Positions 27,073 through 36,111 of a stretch of DNA of 64,000 nt are shown in pieces. The DNA comes from Pseudocolwellia sp. AS88. Its GTDB lineage: Bacteria; Pseudomonadota; Gammaproteobacteria; Enterobacterales; Alteromonadaceae. The notes below the pieces were generated by a model. It did no database searches, had not been told where the DNA came from, and was given only the letters and a program-made list of their open reading frames with translations. Where the stretch lies: NCBI RefSeq assembly GCF_030551755.1, contig NZ_JAUPEC010000003.1, forward strand, positions 62,001-126,000, written 5' to 3'. Every line of letters begins with the position of its first letter. The stretch's first letter is position 1. The position numbers and the translations under genes are program-made.

Positions 27073-28419
27073 ATGTCTATTGAATTATTACCAGCATATA
27101 TTGAAAGAATTGATGCATCAAAAACAGATGAAGTTGAACTAAAGAATATTGCTCTTGAGATTGAAGAAGAGCTATTACCTGAACACATCGCTATTTTATT
27201 AGAAGCTTTCCCGTTAGATGTTCGATTAAGTTTATGGACCTTATTTAGCTGCGAGACTCAGCAAGACGTTTTTCTAGAAATGAAAAACGAATCTAAGCAA
27301 ATGCTTTTAAATTCGATGGACGATGAAGCCTGTTATCCATTATTTGAGCGCTTAGATGCCAACGACCTATTAGAGATCACTGAAAACCTAAGTGATCACT
27401 TTATCGAATACGCTGTAAACAAAATGACAGCCAAACATCAGGAGCACTTTAAAAAAGCGCAAGATTATTCTGATGATGAAGTTGGTCATTGGCAAAGTTT
27501 TGATCAGAAAAAAATATCACAAAATCTTAAAGTGTCATCTGCTAAAAAAACCAGTGCAAGAGAGCAAGAAACTCTAGTAGACGTTGTTTATATTATTGAT
27601 AAAGAATCAAAACTATTAGGTGAAATAGCCATTAATAAGTTATTGATGATGGATAACGATACTCCGTTAATTGATGTTGAATATCAGCCTGTTCAAGCTT
27701 TAGAAGCAATAAAAGATATAGAGGAAGCAGCTGACGAAGTTATTTTGTCAGGTAAGGCTGCATTACCCGTAATTGATGAAAACGGACATCTAACTGGCCG
27801 TTTAGATATACATTCAGCTTACCGATTTAAGCAACAAATAAAAGACAACCAAGAAATGCAATCGGCAGGTTTAAGTGACGAAGAAGATTTATTCTCAAGC
27901 GTATGGCTAAGTAGCAAAAACCGCGCAATTTGGTTAGGTATTAACTTAGTTACTGCCTTTTTAGCTTCATGGTTTATTGGTTTATTTGAAGCAACCTTAC
28001 AACAAGTTGTTGCTTTAGCCGTGCTTATGCCTGTAGTTGCGTCAATGGGAGGAATTTCAGGTAGCCAAACACTTACGCTGATTATTAGAGGTTTAGCTTT
28101 AGGGCAAATTACAGAATCGAACCGAGAAGCTATTGTTAAAAAAGAGCTTAAAGTGGGTACCATAAACGGTATTTTATGGGCATCAGTGATCGGACTAATT
28201 ACTTATGTATGGTTCGACAATCCTATGTTGTCGTTAACCATTTGTATCGCTATTTTAGGTAACATCCTTGTGGCTTCATTGTCTGGTGTTTGGGTGCCTT
28301 GGATATTAGACAAACTTAATATCGATCCAGCATTATCAGGTGCTGTAATACTAACAACAGTAACGGATATATTCGGCTTCATCGCTTTCCTTGGTGTTGG
28401 AACGTTATTATTATTGTAA
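27073..28419 (+). CDS. mgtE: MgtE-type magnesium transporter
   Basis: The product has an acidic MgtE N domain (about 1-110 of the chosen protein), a CBS-pair region (about 165-255) and a five-helix channel domain. PVVASMGGISGSQT and the DPALSGAVILTTVTDIFGF motif are the pore signatures. MgtE is a Mg2+-gated Mg2+ channel. An upstream in-frame ATG at 27004 adds 23 residues but has no ribosome site and lies next to a candidate minus-10 box. ATG 27073 has AGGGAAA correctly spaced, so I chose it. It is followed after 29 bases by a zinc-ribbon protein gene. Confidence 0.9.
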   Translation: MSIELLPAYIERIDASKTDEVELKNIALEIEEELLPEHIAILLEAFPLDVRLSLWTLFSCETQQDVFLEMKNESKQMLLNSMDDEACYPLFERLDANDLLEITENLSDHFIEYAVNKMTAKHQEHFKKAQDYSDDEVGHWQSFDQKKISQNLKVSSAKKTSAREQETLVDVVYIIDKESKLLGEIAINKLLMMDNDTPLIDVEYQPVQALEAIKDIEEAADEVILSGKAALPVIDENGHLTGRLDIHSAYRFKQQIKDNQEMQSAGLSDEEDLFSSVWLSSKNRAIWLGINLVTAFLASWFIGLFEATLQQVVALAVLMPVVASMGGISGSQTLTLIIRGLALGQITESNREAIVKKELKVGTINGILWASVIGLITYVWFDNPMLSLTICIAILGNILVASLSGVWVPWILDKLNIDPALSGAVILTTVTDIFGFIAFLGVGTLLLL

Positions 28420-28448
28420 GAAATTTTAGTCGTATGAAGGTGTAATTT

Positions 28449-28676
28449 ATGATCACATCATTCACAAGAGAACCTACTCAGCAATGCACGAAGTGTGGGC
28501 TAGAATATAAAGTTTCATATTCTGTTTGCCCGCATTGTGTGGGGAAAAATAAAGCTCAAATCATCAAACAAATTCACATTCCTCATAATGATCAAATAAA
28601 GAAAAACTCAGCTTTAGGTCGAAAATTTATTTATTTTGCTATTATAACTGCTTGCTGTTTGTTACTGATTATTTAA
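28449..28676 (+). CDS. small zinc-ribbon membrane protein
   Basis: A 75-residue protein: a zinc-ribbon-like half with CTKCGLEY and CPHCVGKN (two CxxC pairs, residues about 17-33), then one hydrophobic C-terminal helix (about 58-75). It is probably tail-anchored. It lies 29 bases after mgtE with an AAGGTG site, so co-transcription is likely. No named family is recognised; a role in Mg2+ or membrane stress would be a guess. Confidence 0.65.
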   Translation: MITSFTREPTQQCTKCGLEYKVSYSVCPHCVGKNKAQIIKQIHIPHNDQIKKNSALGRKFIYFAIITACCLLLII

Positions 28677-29076
28677 AGTTTTCTATAATAAATTTTCTAC
28701 TGTAGCAACGCCGAACTTCTCTTTTTCACCTTAAAAATAACTTAAATTTTTCATATCATCACACTTACAAAGCTTTTGATAAAATGTGAATCCTTCTACA
28801 AAAGAAAAGACTATCTAAACGTAGAAAACACCTGTTTTATTTGTATGTGTTACCTAAAACAACGCTTTCATAAGTATTATGAATTAATTTTTTATTTTAC
28901 AGAATAATCAATGCTTTACTGTTTTTATACTTATTTTTGATTCTTTATTTTATATAGGATTAATGTTTAACAAAAAAAATCGATTGAAAACACGAAAATA
29001 TTTCGCTTTCCAATTTTAAAAATAGAGAACATTATCTTGTAAAAATTAACTTTTGATTTTTAGGTAAGGTAAGAAA
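28677..29076. other. 400-base gap without a supported gene
   Basis: AT-rich DNA. I see no tRNA, no strong hairpin and no coding frame with family resemblance; it must contain the promoter of the small acidic protein gene at 29077. Confidence 0.4.
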
Positions 29077-29307
29077 ATGAGTATTGATATTTACGAAGAT
29101 ACTGATACTGATGTTGAAATTGATGAAGATAGCGATTTTGAGTCGGGTATTGCGGGTTTTGAAATTGCTTATGGCTCTGGAAATAAAAAAGCTATTAAAA
29201 AAGCAGCAAAAAATAAATACCACATTAGACAAAAGCTAGATTCAATTAATGAAAAAAGATCACTTGATAGACAACTAAATTCTTTTAGTAACTATTGGGA
29301 AATGTAA
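29077..29307 (+). CDS. small acidic protein, resembles the PA3496 family
   Basis: A 76-residue protein: a strongly acidic N-terminus (EDTDTDVEIDEDSDFE), a basic middle, and a C-terminal RQKLDSINEKRSLDRQL helix. The layout fits the PA3496-type putative envelope-integrity proteins (acidic head, then an RRxxExLxEErrLrxEL tail). No enzymatic motif is present. AAGGTAAG lies just before the ATG. Confidence 0.55.
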   Translation: MSIDIYEDTDTDVEIDEDSDFESGIAGFEIAYGSGNKKAIKKAAKNKYHIRQKLDSINEKRSLDRQLNSFSNYWEM

Positions 29308-29323
29308 TTTAATTCTTATTGGA

Positions 29324-29578
29324 ATGAAAATAAAAATGAAAAAATCTATTTTAGCGTTAGCTTTACTAACATTATCTTCAAGCGCAGCCTTTGCCTTTGA
29401 AAACGAAGCTGAATTGATGGAAGCTCCTTCTGATTATGTGAGTAGTTTAGTTGCTCAATGCAAAGAATACGCACAAGAAGATGAAGTGTCTAAAGTTGAA
29501 ATGAAAGCTTATCTATTAACATGTGTGAATGATGAACTTGAAGAAGCTTACTATTTACCTGTAAAAGTATTACCTTAA
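29324..29578 (+). CDS. small secreted two-cysteine protein
   Basis: An 84-residue protein with a signal peptide (KKSILALALLTLSSSAAFA) and a short mature part with two cysteines (VAQCKEY and LLTCVND) that could form a disulfide. I see conserved-looking acidic helices but no named family. ATG at 29324 or at 29336 (directly before the signal) are both possible. It lies 16 bases downstream of the previous small gene, and a terminator follows. Confidence 0.6.
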   Translation: MKIKMKKSILALALLTLSSSAAFAFENEAELMEAPSDYVSSLVAQCKEYAQEDEVSKVEMKAYLLTCVNDELEEAYYLPVKVLP

Positions 29579-29602
29579 TAAAGTTAACTCAATAACTTTT
29601 GT

Positions 29603-29645
29603 AAAAGCTCAAATTATTAATTTAATTTAATTTGAGCTTTTTTAT
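29603..29645 (+). terminator. Rho-independent terminator
   Basis: AAAAGCTCAAATTA (29603-29616) pairs with TAATTTGAGCTTTT (29628-29641), followed by a T run. The perfect 14-bp stem ends the small-protein unit. Confidence 0.8.
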
Positions 29646-29678
29646 TTGTGTTAATTAACTTCGATTTAAGTGGCTGAT

Positions 29679-30530
29679 TTATTCTTTAATGAGTAATAAA
29701 TCACAAGGCAGTTCACTTAATAAAGCTGTTGTTGTGCTTCCTATCCAAAGTTGTTCTAGCTTATTTCTAGCAACAATGCCTAAAGTGAGAATATCAATGT
29801 GATGCTTTTTGATGTAACTGGTCACAGCGTCTTCAGGTATGCCTTCTAACAAAACACATTGTTCGTTCGCTATTCGCATTTTTTTAGCAAAAACACTAAA
29901 GCCTTCACTGTGCATTTCTTTAACTTTATTTTTGTAAGTTGTTAGTACTGAGGCAACATAATAGCAATGTGCTATGGTCCAACTTGCATCAAGGTTTTTG
30001 GCCCAGTTTTTTGTGACTAACACTATGTCGTCGTCTATTTGGCCCGGTCTTGCGTGTTCATGTAAGGGATCTACAGCCGCTAACATTTTAATTGGATGTT
30101 TCCATGCTTTTTTATTTAAAAGTAGTACAGGTGCTTTAATATCGGTAAGTAATTGAAATATTGGATGACGCTTAGCAACGGCATTATCTTCAATAACAAC
30201 AAGCGCGTTATTGCACTCAGATATTTGCGCATTAAGACTTACCAAGTAATCTGACGATTGTTGAATACTAATCTCTGCTTTTATCGCGTTCATAGTAAAA
30301 TACTTCAACATTTGTGCTTTTTTAGTTTCAAGAGAAACCATTAGCTCGTCCGACAAAGTATCGTCACCGAGTAAATGCCAATAGCCTCGACCGGTTAATT
30401 GTGTGCTTGCATCAATAATGATTTTAACATTTTTTTTATGGGTGTTAGCAAGTTGTACAATTTTATCTAACGAGGTGTTTTGGTAATAAAATCGGCTATC
30501 AATAAACCAAATAAGTTGTTCAGTTATCAT
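29679..30530 (-). CDS. tandem universal stress protein (UspE-like)
   Basis: A 283-residue protein made of two Usp domains (about 1-140 and 145-283). The C-terminal half carries the ATP-binding pattern GIVARNKLEQLWIGSTTT (G-x2-G/x-x9-GS/T type) and ends ELPCDLLLIK as in UspE. The N-terminal half lacks the glycine motif and is probably a non-binding partner domain. UspE-type proteins act in starvation and oxidative-stress survival. It is a single gene; its ATG has a weak ribosome site. Confidence 0.85.
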   Translation of the reverse strand: MITEQLIWFIDSRFYYQNTSLDKIVQLANTHKKNVKIIIDASTQLTGRGYWHLLGDDTLSDELMVSLETKKAQMLKYFTMNAIKAEISIQQSSDYLVSLNAQISECNNALVVIEDNAVAKRHPIFQLLTDIKAPVLLLNKKAWKHPIKMLAAVDPLHEHARPGQIDDDIVLVTKNWAKNLDASWTIAHCYYVASVLTTYKNKVKEMHSEGFSVFAKKMRIANEQCVLLEGIPEDAVTSYIKKHHIDILTLGIVARNKLEQLWIGSTTTALLSELPCDLLLIKE

Positions 30531-30653
30531 AAATAATTACACGTTGTGGGGTTAAATTAAGTATATCGTACTTATGTGCTTTTTGATTATTTTTAAGCTG
30601 ATCGTGCAAGTACGAAAATAAAGTGGTACTCAAGCAAATAGAATATAAATAGT

Positions 30654-31106
30654 TTAGCGTAAAAAAGTTAAGGCAATATCACCAAAACCCCAAACAACAG
30701 TGCCAAACATAAGTAAAACCCCTTCAATAAGACCAACACTAAATTTGATTGATTGTGTTAACTCACTCGCTTGTTCTGCGAAATCAGTTTCGATACTTTC
30801 GAGTTCTTTTTCAACAAATTCTCGTTCTACTTTTAATAGTCTTAGTTTTTTCCGTTTTTGTAATAAAGCAATACGCTTGCGCATTTCTAAACGGCTTAAG
30901 AGTATTCTTTCTTGGATAATCCCTGAAAATCCAGACAATATGCCAAGCACGACAACTAAGCTGCCTGAGCGTGATAACCACTCAGTATCAAGAAAATTAA
31001 TCATTGAAAAATGATAACCTGCAGCAAGAATGATGCAGGTTAAAAGTATGATGCTAATATGATGACGCACCCTTACTGCTGATGGTGCTTCTGAAACTAA
31101 AGCCAT
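30654..31106 (-). CDS. small membrane protein coupled to the CorA gene
   Basis: A 150-residue protein: two N-terminal membrane helices (about 17-30 and 47-66), a long charged coiled-coil segment (about 67-120, ERILLSRLEMRKR...EKELESIE) and a C-terminal helix (about 123-145). No family is recognised. The start overlaps the upstream CorA-type gene by ten bases, so the two are translationally coupled and may work together. Confidence 0.65.
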   Translation of the reverse strand: MALVSEAPSAVRVRHHISIILLTCIILAAGYHFSMINFLDTEWLSRSGSLVVVLGILSGFSGIIQERILLSRLEMRKRIALLQKRKKLRLLKVEREFVEKELESIETDFAEQASELTQSIKFSVGLIEGVLLMFGTVVWGFGDIALTFLR

Positions 31107-32065
31107 TTCTTCTTCTTAAATAATAAAATGAGTGCCGTTGCGATGAACCCCATAAAACCAAGCAAATAAAAGTAGCCATGACTTATTTTTAGTTCAGGTA
31201 TATATTCAAAGTTCATTCCGTATAAACCAGCTAAAAATCCTAACGGGATAAATATTGCGGTAATAACTGTTAATACTCGCATAGTCTCATTTAGTTGGTG
31301 TGACGTTATTGAGAGGTAACCATTAATTAAGTCGCTACAAATATCGTAATGCATTTGCGATAAACTAAGTAAACGTTCAATTCTTTCATGTACATCAATA
31401 ACTGTGTGTAATTCGGCTTGGTTAATAATGTCGGTGTCATCGGTCACCAATATTTTTAACTCGCTACCTATATTGCTGTGATAGCTAAAGGTTCTTTTTA
31501 ATTTGGTGAGTCTTGAACGATACAAGGTGATTTCTTGCATCATTTTGTCGTCGCCACCTAGTTGAAATTTGTCTTCTATACTTTCTAGCTTTTCTTCAAA
31601 TTCAAATAGCTTTTGCAGGTAAATACCACAACTGAAATGGAAAATTCTTAACGCTAAGGTGATTGGACTTTTAGATAAGTATTTCTCGCCTTCAGCACTA
31701 AATAAGTTGTCGATAGACATAGATTTTTTGGCATGACTGGTTATTAAAATATTTTTGCCAACAAACATGCTAATTTGTAAGTGTTCAAACAGTAAATCGT
31801 CTTGAGGTTGGTAAATTCCTCTGTAGAGCATAAAGATATAATTCTTAAATAACTCTATTTTTGGTGGATGACGCTCTCTTTGAGCATCTTTTATTGCTAA
31901 CGGATGGCAACCCATTTTTTGCATTAACTTACGTTCTTGCTCAGGATCATGGGAATCCATATCTATCCATAAAAAAGATGTAGGATCTTGATTCCATGTT
32001 TCAATGAGCTCTTCAGCCCCGTAAAGGGAAGTTTTGTCAGCTTTTAAAAGCATGCATTTTATCAT
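31097..32065 (-). CDS. CorA-family divalent metal transporter
   Basis: A 322-residue protein: a long helical cytoplasmic domain with DMDSHDPEQE and HPLAIKDAQRERHPPKIE, then two C-terminal helices flanking the YGMNFEY loop (residues about 281-287), the pore-mouth signature of CorA. CorA takes up Mg2+ (also Co2+, Ni2+); ZntB relatives move Zn2+, so the ion is not certain. The ATG at 32065 has AAAGAG upstream; an earlier in-frame start would add 38 hydrophobic residues with no family match. The stop overlaps the next gene. Confidence 0.9.
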   Translation of the reverse strand: MIKCMLLKADKTSLYGAEELIETWNQDPTSFLWIDMDSHDPEQERKLMQKMGCHPLAIKDAQRERHPPKIELFKNYIFMLYRGIYQPQDDLLFEHLQISMFVGKNILITSHAKKSMSIDNLFSAEGEKYLSKSPITLALRIFHFSCGIYLQKLFEFEEKLESIEDKFQLGGDDKMMQEITLYRSRLTKLKRTFSYHSNIGSELKILVTDDTDIINQAELHTVIDVHERIERLLSLSQMHYDICSDLINGYLSITSHQLNETMRVLTVITAIFIPLGFLAGLYGMNFEYIPELKISHGYFYLLGFMGFIATALILLFKKKKWL

Positions 32066-32274
32066 TGATATCTCTTTGTTACAGTATTTGGATTCATTAA
32101 CGTTAGATAATATCAGATAAATAAAGATATAAAATAAAGATATAAAATAAACAGTTCGATCAATAATTTTGGTTAGCACATTTAAAATAATTGATTATCT
32201 TTACCTATATTATGTCTATAAACTCCGCTTAAAACTAAGCTTTTAAATTTAACATTAATTAATTCGGTGAATGC

Positions 32275-33309
32275 ATGTCTTTAGATATATTTGTATGGGT
32301 GGCTATTGTGGTTTGTATCTCACAATCAGCTATTTTTTCAGGGTTAAATATAGCCTTGTTTTCGTTAAGCCGATTACAGCTTGAAGTTGAATCTGCAAAA
32401 GGGAATAAAGCTGCCGAGAAAGTTTTAGCATTAAGAAATGATTCTAATTTTTTATTAACCACCATTTTGTGGGGTAATGTTGGTATTAACGTATTACTCA
32501 CATTATTGTCAGACTCTGCGCTGGCAGGTATTAGTGCGTTCCTATTTTCCACTATTGCGATTACTGTTATTGGTGAGATCACACCACAAGCATACTTCTC
32601 TCGTAATGCGTTAAAAATGGGTAGTATGTTGTCGCCAGTTATTAAGTTTTATCAAATACTATTCTATCCGGTAGCTAAACCTACGGCTTTGATTCTTGAT
32701 GCCTGGTTAGGTAAAGAAGGTATTACTTATCTAGCTGAGAGTGAATTAAGTAGCATTATTCGCAAACACATCGAGTCAGAAGAAACTGATATTAATCACA
32801 TTGAAGGTACAGGTGCTTTAAATTTTTTCAAATTAGACAAAATTTCTGTGGCTGAAGAAGGCGAAGTGATTGATCCCGATTCAATCATCGCATTACCAAC
32901 TAAGATGGACTTACCTATTATTCCTGATATTAGTTCGGGCGTAGACAATGAATTTTTGAAACGATTAAATAAATCCGGTCACCGTTGGGTTGTGTTAACA
33001 AATGAAGAAGGCGAACCTTTAATCGTTGTTGATTCTGATGGCTTCTTACGAGATGCTTGTTTTGAACAATCAACGTTTGATCCTTATAAACATTGTCATC
33101 GTCCAACCATTATCACTGACGAATCAACTATGTTGAACACCGCTATTTTGAAATTAAAAATGAGCGAGTCTACTGATCAGTCGTTTGATGGTGTTATTGA
33201 ACGTGATGTATTACTTGTTTGGGGCGAGAATAAACGGATCATAACGGGTGCAGACATTTTTGGTCTACTATTAAAAGGTATGCAGCCACAAGAGCCAAGC
33301 CTTCTTTAA
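32275..33309 (+). CDS. CNNM/CorC-type (DUF21) membrane protein
   Basis: A 344-residue protein. The DUF21/CNNM transmembrane domain spans about 1-165 (IFSGLNIALFSLSRLQLE, NVGINVLLTLL, TVIGEITPQAYFSR). It is followed by a CBS-pair-like cytosolic region (RWVVLTNEEGEPLIVVDSDG) that is more divergent than in CorC. Family members move or sense Mg2+/Co2+. It is followed after 24 bases by the DUF432 gene and then by an MscS gene, giving an apparent operon. Confidence 0.85.
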   Translation: MSLDIFVWVAIVVCISQSAIFSGLNIALFSLSRLQLEVESAKGNKAAEKVLALRNDSNFLLTTILWGNVGINVLLTLLSDSALAGISAFLFSTIAITVIGEITPQAYFSRNALKMGSMLSPVIKFYQILFYPVAKPTALILDAWLGKEGITYLAESELSSIIRKHIESEETDINHIEGTGALNFFKLDKISVAEEGEVIDPDSIIALPTKMDLPIIPDISSGVDNEFLKRLNKSGHRWVVLTNEEGEPLIVVDSDGFLRDACFEQSTFDPYKHCHRPTIITDESTMLNTAILKLKMSESTDQSFDGVIERDVLLVWGENKRIITGADIFGLLLKGMQPQEPSLL

Positions 33310-33333
33310 ATTAAAAGACAAACTGGTAATAGA

Positions 33334-34122
33334 ATGCAAAAAGAACCATGGTGGGGAACGGAAACCGTTCCAGAGAAAAATAGCTTTTTGTTAAACAGTG
33401 CAACCTTCTTTTTAGCAATAGAACACAAAGCTAAAGAATGGTGTATCCATGTAAAAAGAGATGCAACCTTAGATGTTGAATTGGTTGATAACAAGTTTAA
33501 CAAACTTATTGGTGAATTTTCGCCCGTTAATAGTGGTGATTTAAGTCGACATATCGTACATGGCGACAGCGATACGCTAGAAATAAGACCTAGCTTGGCT
33601 GATCGTAATGTTGTATGTAGAGCTAAATCTCCCATCACTATTTTACCGGGTTCTAGCATTACATTATATTTAAGTACGCCACTTTGGTTAACTATAGGTT
33701 TGCGAGACCTTAACTTTACGTTATTAAAAGAAGTGGCTACACAGCGTTTGTCTGATACTTGGTTTGGTTCTTCCACTATGGAAGGTGAACTCTGTTATGC
33801 CAGCCAAACCATAGGTCGACTAGAAGCTGAAAAATTACCTTTTAGAACCCAACGCGCGATAACTCCTTTGTTTATTGAGAACCAAGCGGATAACGATTTG
33901 GTTTTTGAGCGTGTTGCTTTGCCGGTACCTTCTTTGTCATTATTTAATACTGAAAATGGTCAACTTTATACACAAAATGTTTCCTTGATCAGGGAAAACG
34001 ATGGTGATTTCGCTAAGTTAAAATTAGGTGCGCCACCTGCAGATTCTGAATTGGTTAATGGACCAAGAGTGGCGTTTAATCATGGGCAGTTAATTCGAGC
34101 TTTTAGTGCCATTTTTAGTTAG
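33334..34122 (+). CDS. DUF432 family protein
   Basis: A 262-residue, largely beta-strand soluble protein without signal peptide. The GSSITLYLSTPLWLTIGL segment and the later TRPLFIEN-type strands resemble DUF432, a family found beside MscS genes in bacteria and archaea. Its function is unknown. It sits between a CNNM gene (24-base gap) and an MscS gene (8-base gap), and the fixed neighbour suggests a shared role with the channel. Confidence 0.6.
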   Translation: MQKEPWWGTETVPEKNSFLLNSATFFLAIEHKAKEWCIHVKRDATLDVELVDNKFNKLIGEFSPVNSGDLSRHIVHGDSDTLEIRPSLADRNVVCRAKSPITILPGSSITLYLSTPLWLTIGLRDLNFTLLKEVATQRLSDTWFGSSTMEGELCYASQTIGRLEAEKLPFRTQRAITPLFIENQADNDLVFERVALPVPSLSLFNTENGQLYTQNVSLIRENDGDFAKLKLGAPPADSELVNGPRVAFNHGQLIRAFSAIFS

Positions 34123-34130
34123 GAAACAAT

Positions 34131-35012
34131 ATGAATGAAATGTGGTTATACCTTACAGAATTAATTAACTCTGATATTTTGGTTAAATTATTTCGAGCGT
34201 CGATTTTATTACTTGTTGGCTATGTTGTGGCAAAGCTTGTTAGTCGTTTTAGTTTGCAGTTTCTGAAAAAAGTTTTTACATCTAGCACCAGCCGAACAAT
34301 ACAAAAAGGCGCATTTTATTTAATTTTTGTGCTTTTCATATTTTCAGCTCTTTTAGAATTAGGTTTTAATTTAAGTGTATTGCTTGGTGCTGCTAGCGTA
34401 TTAACTGTTGCTGTTGGTTTTGCTTCACAAACATCGGCTTCTAACTTTATTAGCGGCATATTTTTAATGGCTGAACGATCGTTTGTAATAGGTGATGTGA
34501 TCAGAGTGGGAAGTACCACAGGTGAAGTACTTTCTATTGATTTACTTTCAGTAAAAATACGAACATTCGACAATTTATTTGTGCGCTTACCTAACGAGTC
34601 ATTAATTAAGTCAGAAGTTACTACTTTGTCTAAGTTTCCTATTCGCCGCGCCGACATGAAAATTGGTGTCGCTTACAAAGAAGATATTGCCTTAGTTAAA
34701 AGGGTATTAGAGAAGGTTGCGTTTAATAATCCACTTTGTTTAGAAGAACCTAAACCTCTTTATATTTTTCAAGGTTTTGAAGATTCATCGTTATCTTTAC
34801 AGTTTTCTGTTTGGGCTAAACGAGAGAACTTTCTGGAGCTGAAAAATAGTATGTATGAGCAAATAAAAAATGCTTTTGATAAAGAAAATATAGAAATTCC
34901 GTTCCCGCATATTTCTTTACACTCAGGAACAAAAACGGCACCTTTCCCAATTTCTTTTGCTGACGATAAAGCCGCTAAAGAAATACAAGATGAACTTGAT
35001 AGGAAGCTATAG
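34131..35012 (+). CDS. MscS-family mechanosensitive channel
   Basis: A 293-residue protein with three N-terminal helices and the pore-lining TM3 and beta-domain signature LTVAVGFASQTSASNFISGIF, then FVIGDVIRVGSTTGEV (residues about 100-145). MscS channels release osmolytes on hypo-osmotic shock. It is the last gene of the CNNM-DUF432-MscS unit, eight bases after DUF432. Confidence 0.9.
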   Translation: MNEMWLYLTELINSDILVKLFRASILLLVGYVVAKLVSRFSLQFLKKVFTSSTSRTIQKGAFYLIFVLFIFSALLELGFNLSVLLGAASVLTVAVGFASQTSASNFISGIFLMAERSFVIGDVIRVGSTTGEVLSIDLLSVKIRTFDNLFVRLPNESLIKSEVTTLSKFPIRRADMKIGVAYKEDIALVKRVLEKVAFNNPLCLEEPKPLYIFQGFEDSSLSLQFSVWAKRENFLELKNSMYEQIKNAFDKENIEIPFPHISLHSGTKTAPFPISFADDKAAKEIQDELDRKL

Positions 35013-35116
35013 TTAATAAACTAAGTTAAGTGCGGATAACAATATTGATACGTTCTAAATAATTTTAACAAGTGATTTAGAGCGTGTATGAACATTTAAC
35101 TAAGGCTTGTTTAAAC

Positions 35117-35965
35117 CTATATTTTTACATACGGAAATAATCTTAGAGTTTGCTCAATAATATCGACTTTTTGGCTTTTAGCTAAGTATGAAGCAAAAAT
35201 TTCCCTTGAATAAACGGGAGCGTTTTCTACAAGAAACAACTTGTTTTTTTCAGTATATTCGAAGGTCATTTGTTTCGGCAAATAAGCACTACCACCAGCA
35301 TCTAATAAGAAATTTAGGGCAATACGTGGTTGGCTCATAAAATGTTTAGCAGGTGGAGCATCTTGAAACTCTCGTCTGTGTTGAGCATTAACCGACTCGC
35401 CGTAATCCACCATAATATAGTTATCTAATGAATACTTTTCTGTTGTTGCTTCAGGATCTGTAGTGACTAAATGTAGCGGAACAGTTGCAACTTTTTCTGA
35501 GATAAGATCTTCAACAAAAGGGGGTTCAAAAAAGAAAGCGATATCGATAACGCGACTAAGTAGACTTTTTCTTAACTCTGAAGGTGCATAAGTGTTAGTG
35601 AGTAGACTTACATCATCAAGGTTACGGTGAATCTTCTTCAGCCAGTCCTGTAAAACAATATCCCAAATCGACATCATGGCACCAATCACAAGTTGATGTG
35701 AATCGCTGTCAGCAATGCCAACATCTTGTTTGGTTTTCTGCCACATAAAAAGCAGTTCGTTGGCATGCTTAATTAAGCGGTTGCCTTCAGGTGTAAGCTT
35801 TAAATGTTTTTGGCTACGGTCAAATAATAAAACGCCAAGATCATCTTCGAGTAATTTAATTCGAGCACTTACCGCCGATTGAGTAATAAATAAATTTTCA
35901 GAAGCAATCCTAAAATGTAAGGTTCTACTGACTTCTAAGAAGGTTTTTAATAGCTCAATCTTCAT
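35117..35965 (-). CDS. HdfR-like LysR regulator
   Basis: A 282-residue LysR protein. The N-terminus MKIELLKTFLEVSRTLHF and FITQSAVSARIKLLED (residues 1-45) match E. coli HdfR, a repressor of flhDC in enterobacteria. It is divergent from rimK, sharing a 146-base gap, so control of rimK is possible. The usual HFGRAAE segment reads HFRIASE here, a small departure in the first helix. Confidence 0.82.
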   Translation of the reverse strand: MKIELLKTFLEVSRTLHFRIASENLFITQSAVSARIKLLEDDLGVLLFDRSQKHLKLTPEGNRLIKHANELLFMWQKTKQDVGIADSDSHQLVIGAMMSIWDIVLQDWLKKIHRNLDDVSLLTNTYAPSELRKSLLSRVIDIAFFFEPPFVEDLISEKVATVPLHLVTTDPEATTEKYSLDNYIMVDYGESVNAQHRREFQDAPPAKHFMSQPRIALNFLLDAGGSAYLPKQMTFEYTEKNKLFLVENAPVYSREIFASYLAKSQKVDIIEQTLRLFPYVKI

Positions 35966-36111
35966 TTTTTATTCCCAAATCACCGTGTAATCACTTTTTT
36001 TGTTTGAACACATCAAAATATAGCGTTTTATTGTTTTCCTGTTGAACTATACACTTTGCTCATATTTTTACATTACTTTTAAACGAGAAAGTAATAACAA
36101 AAGGCATTATT

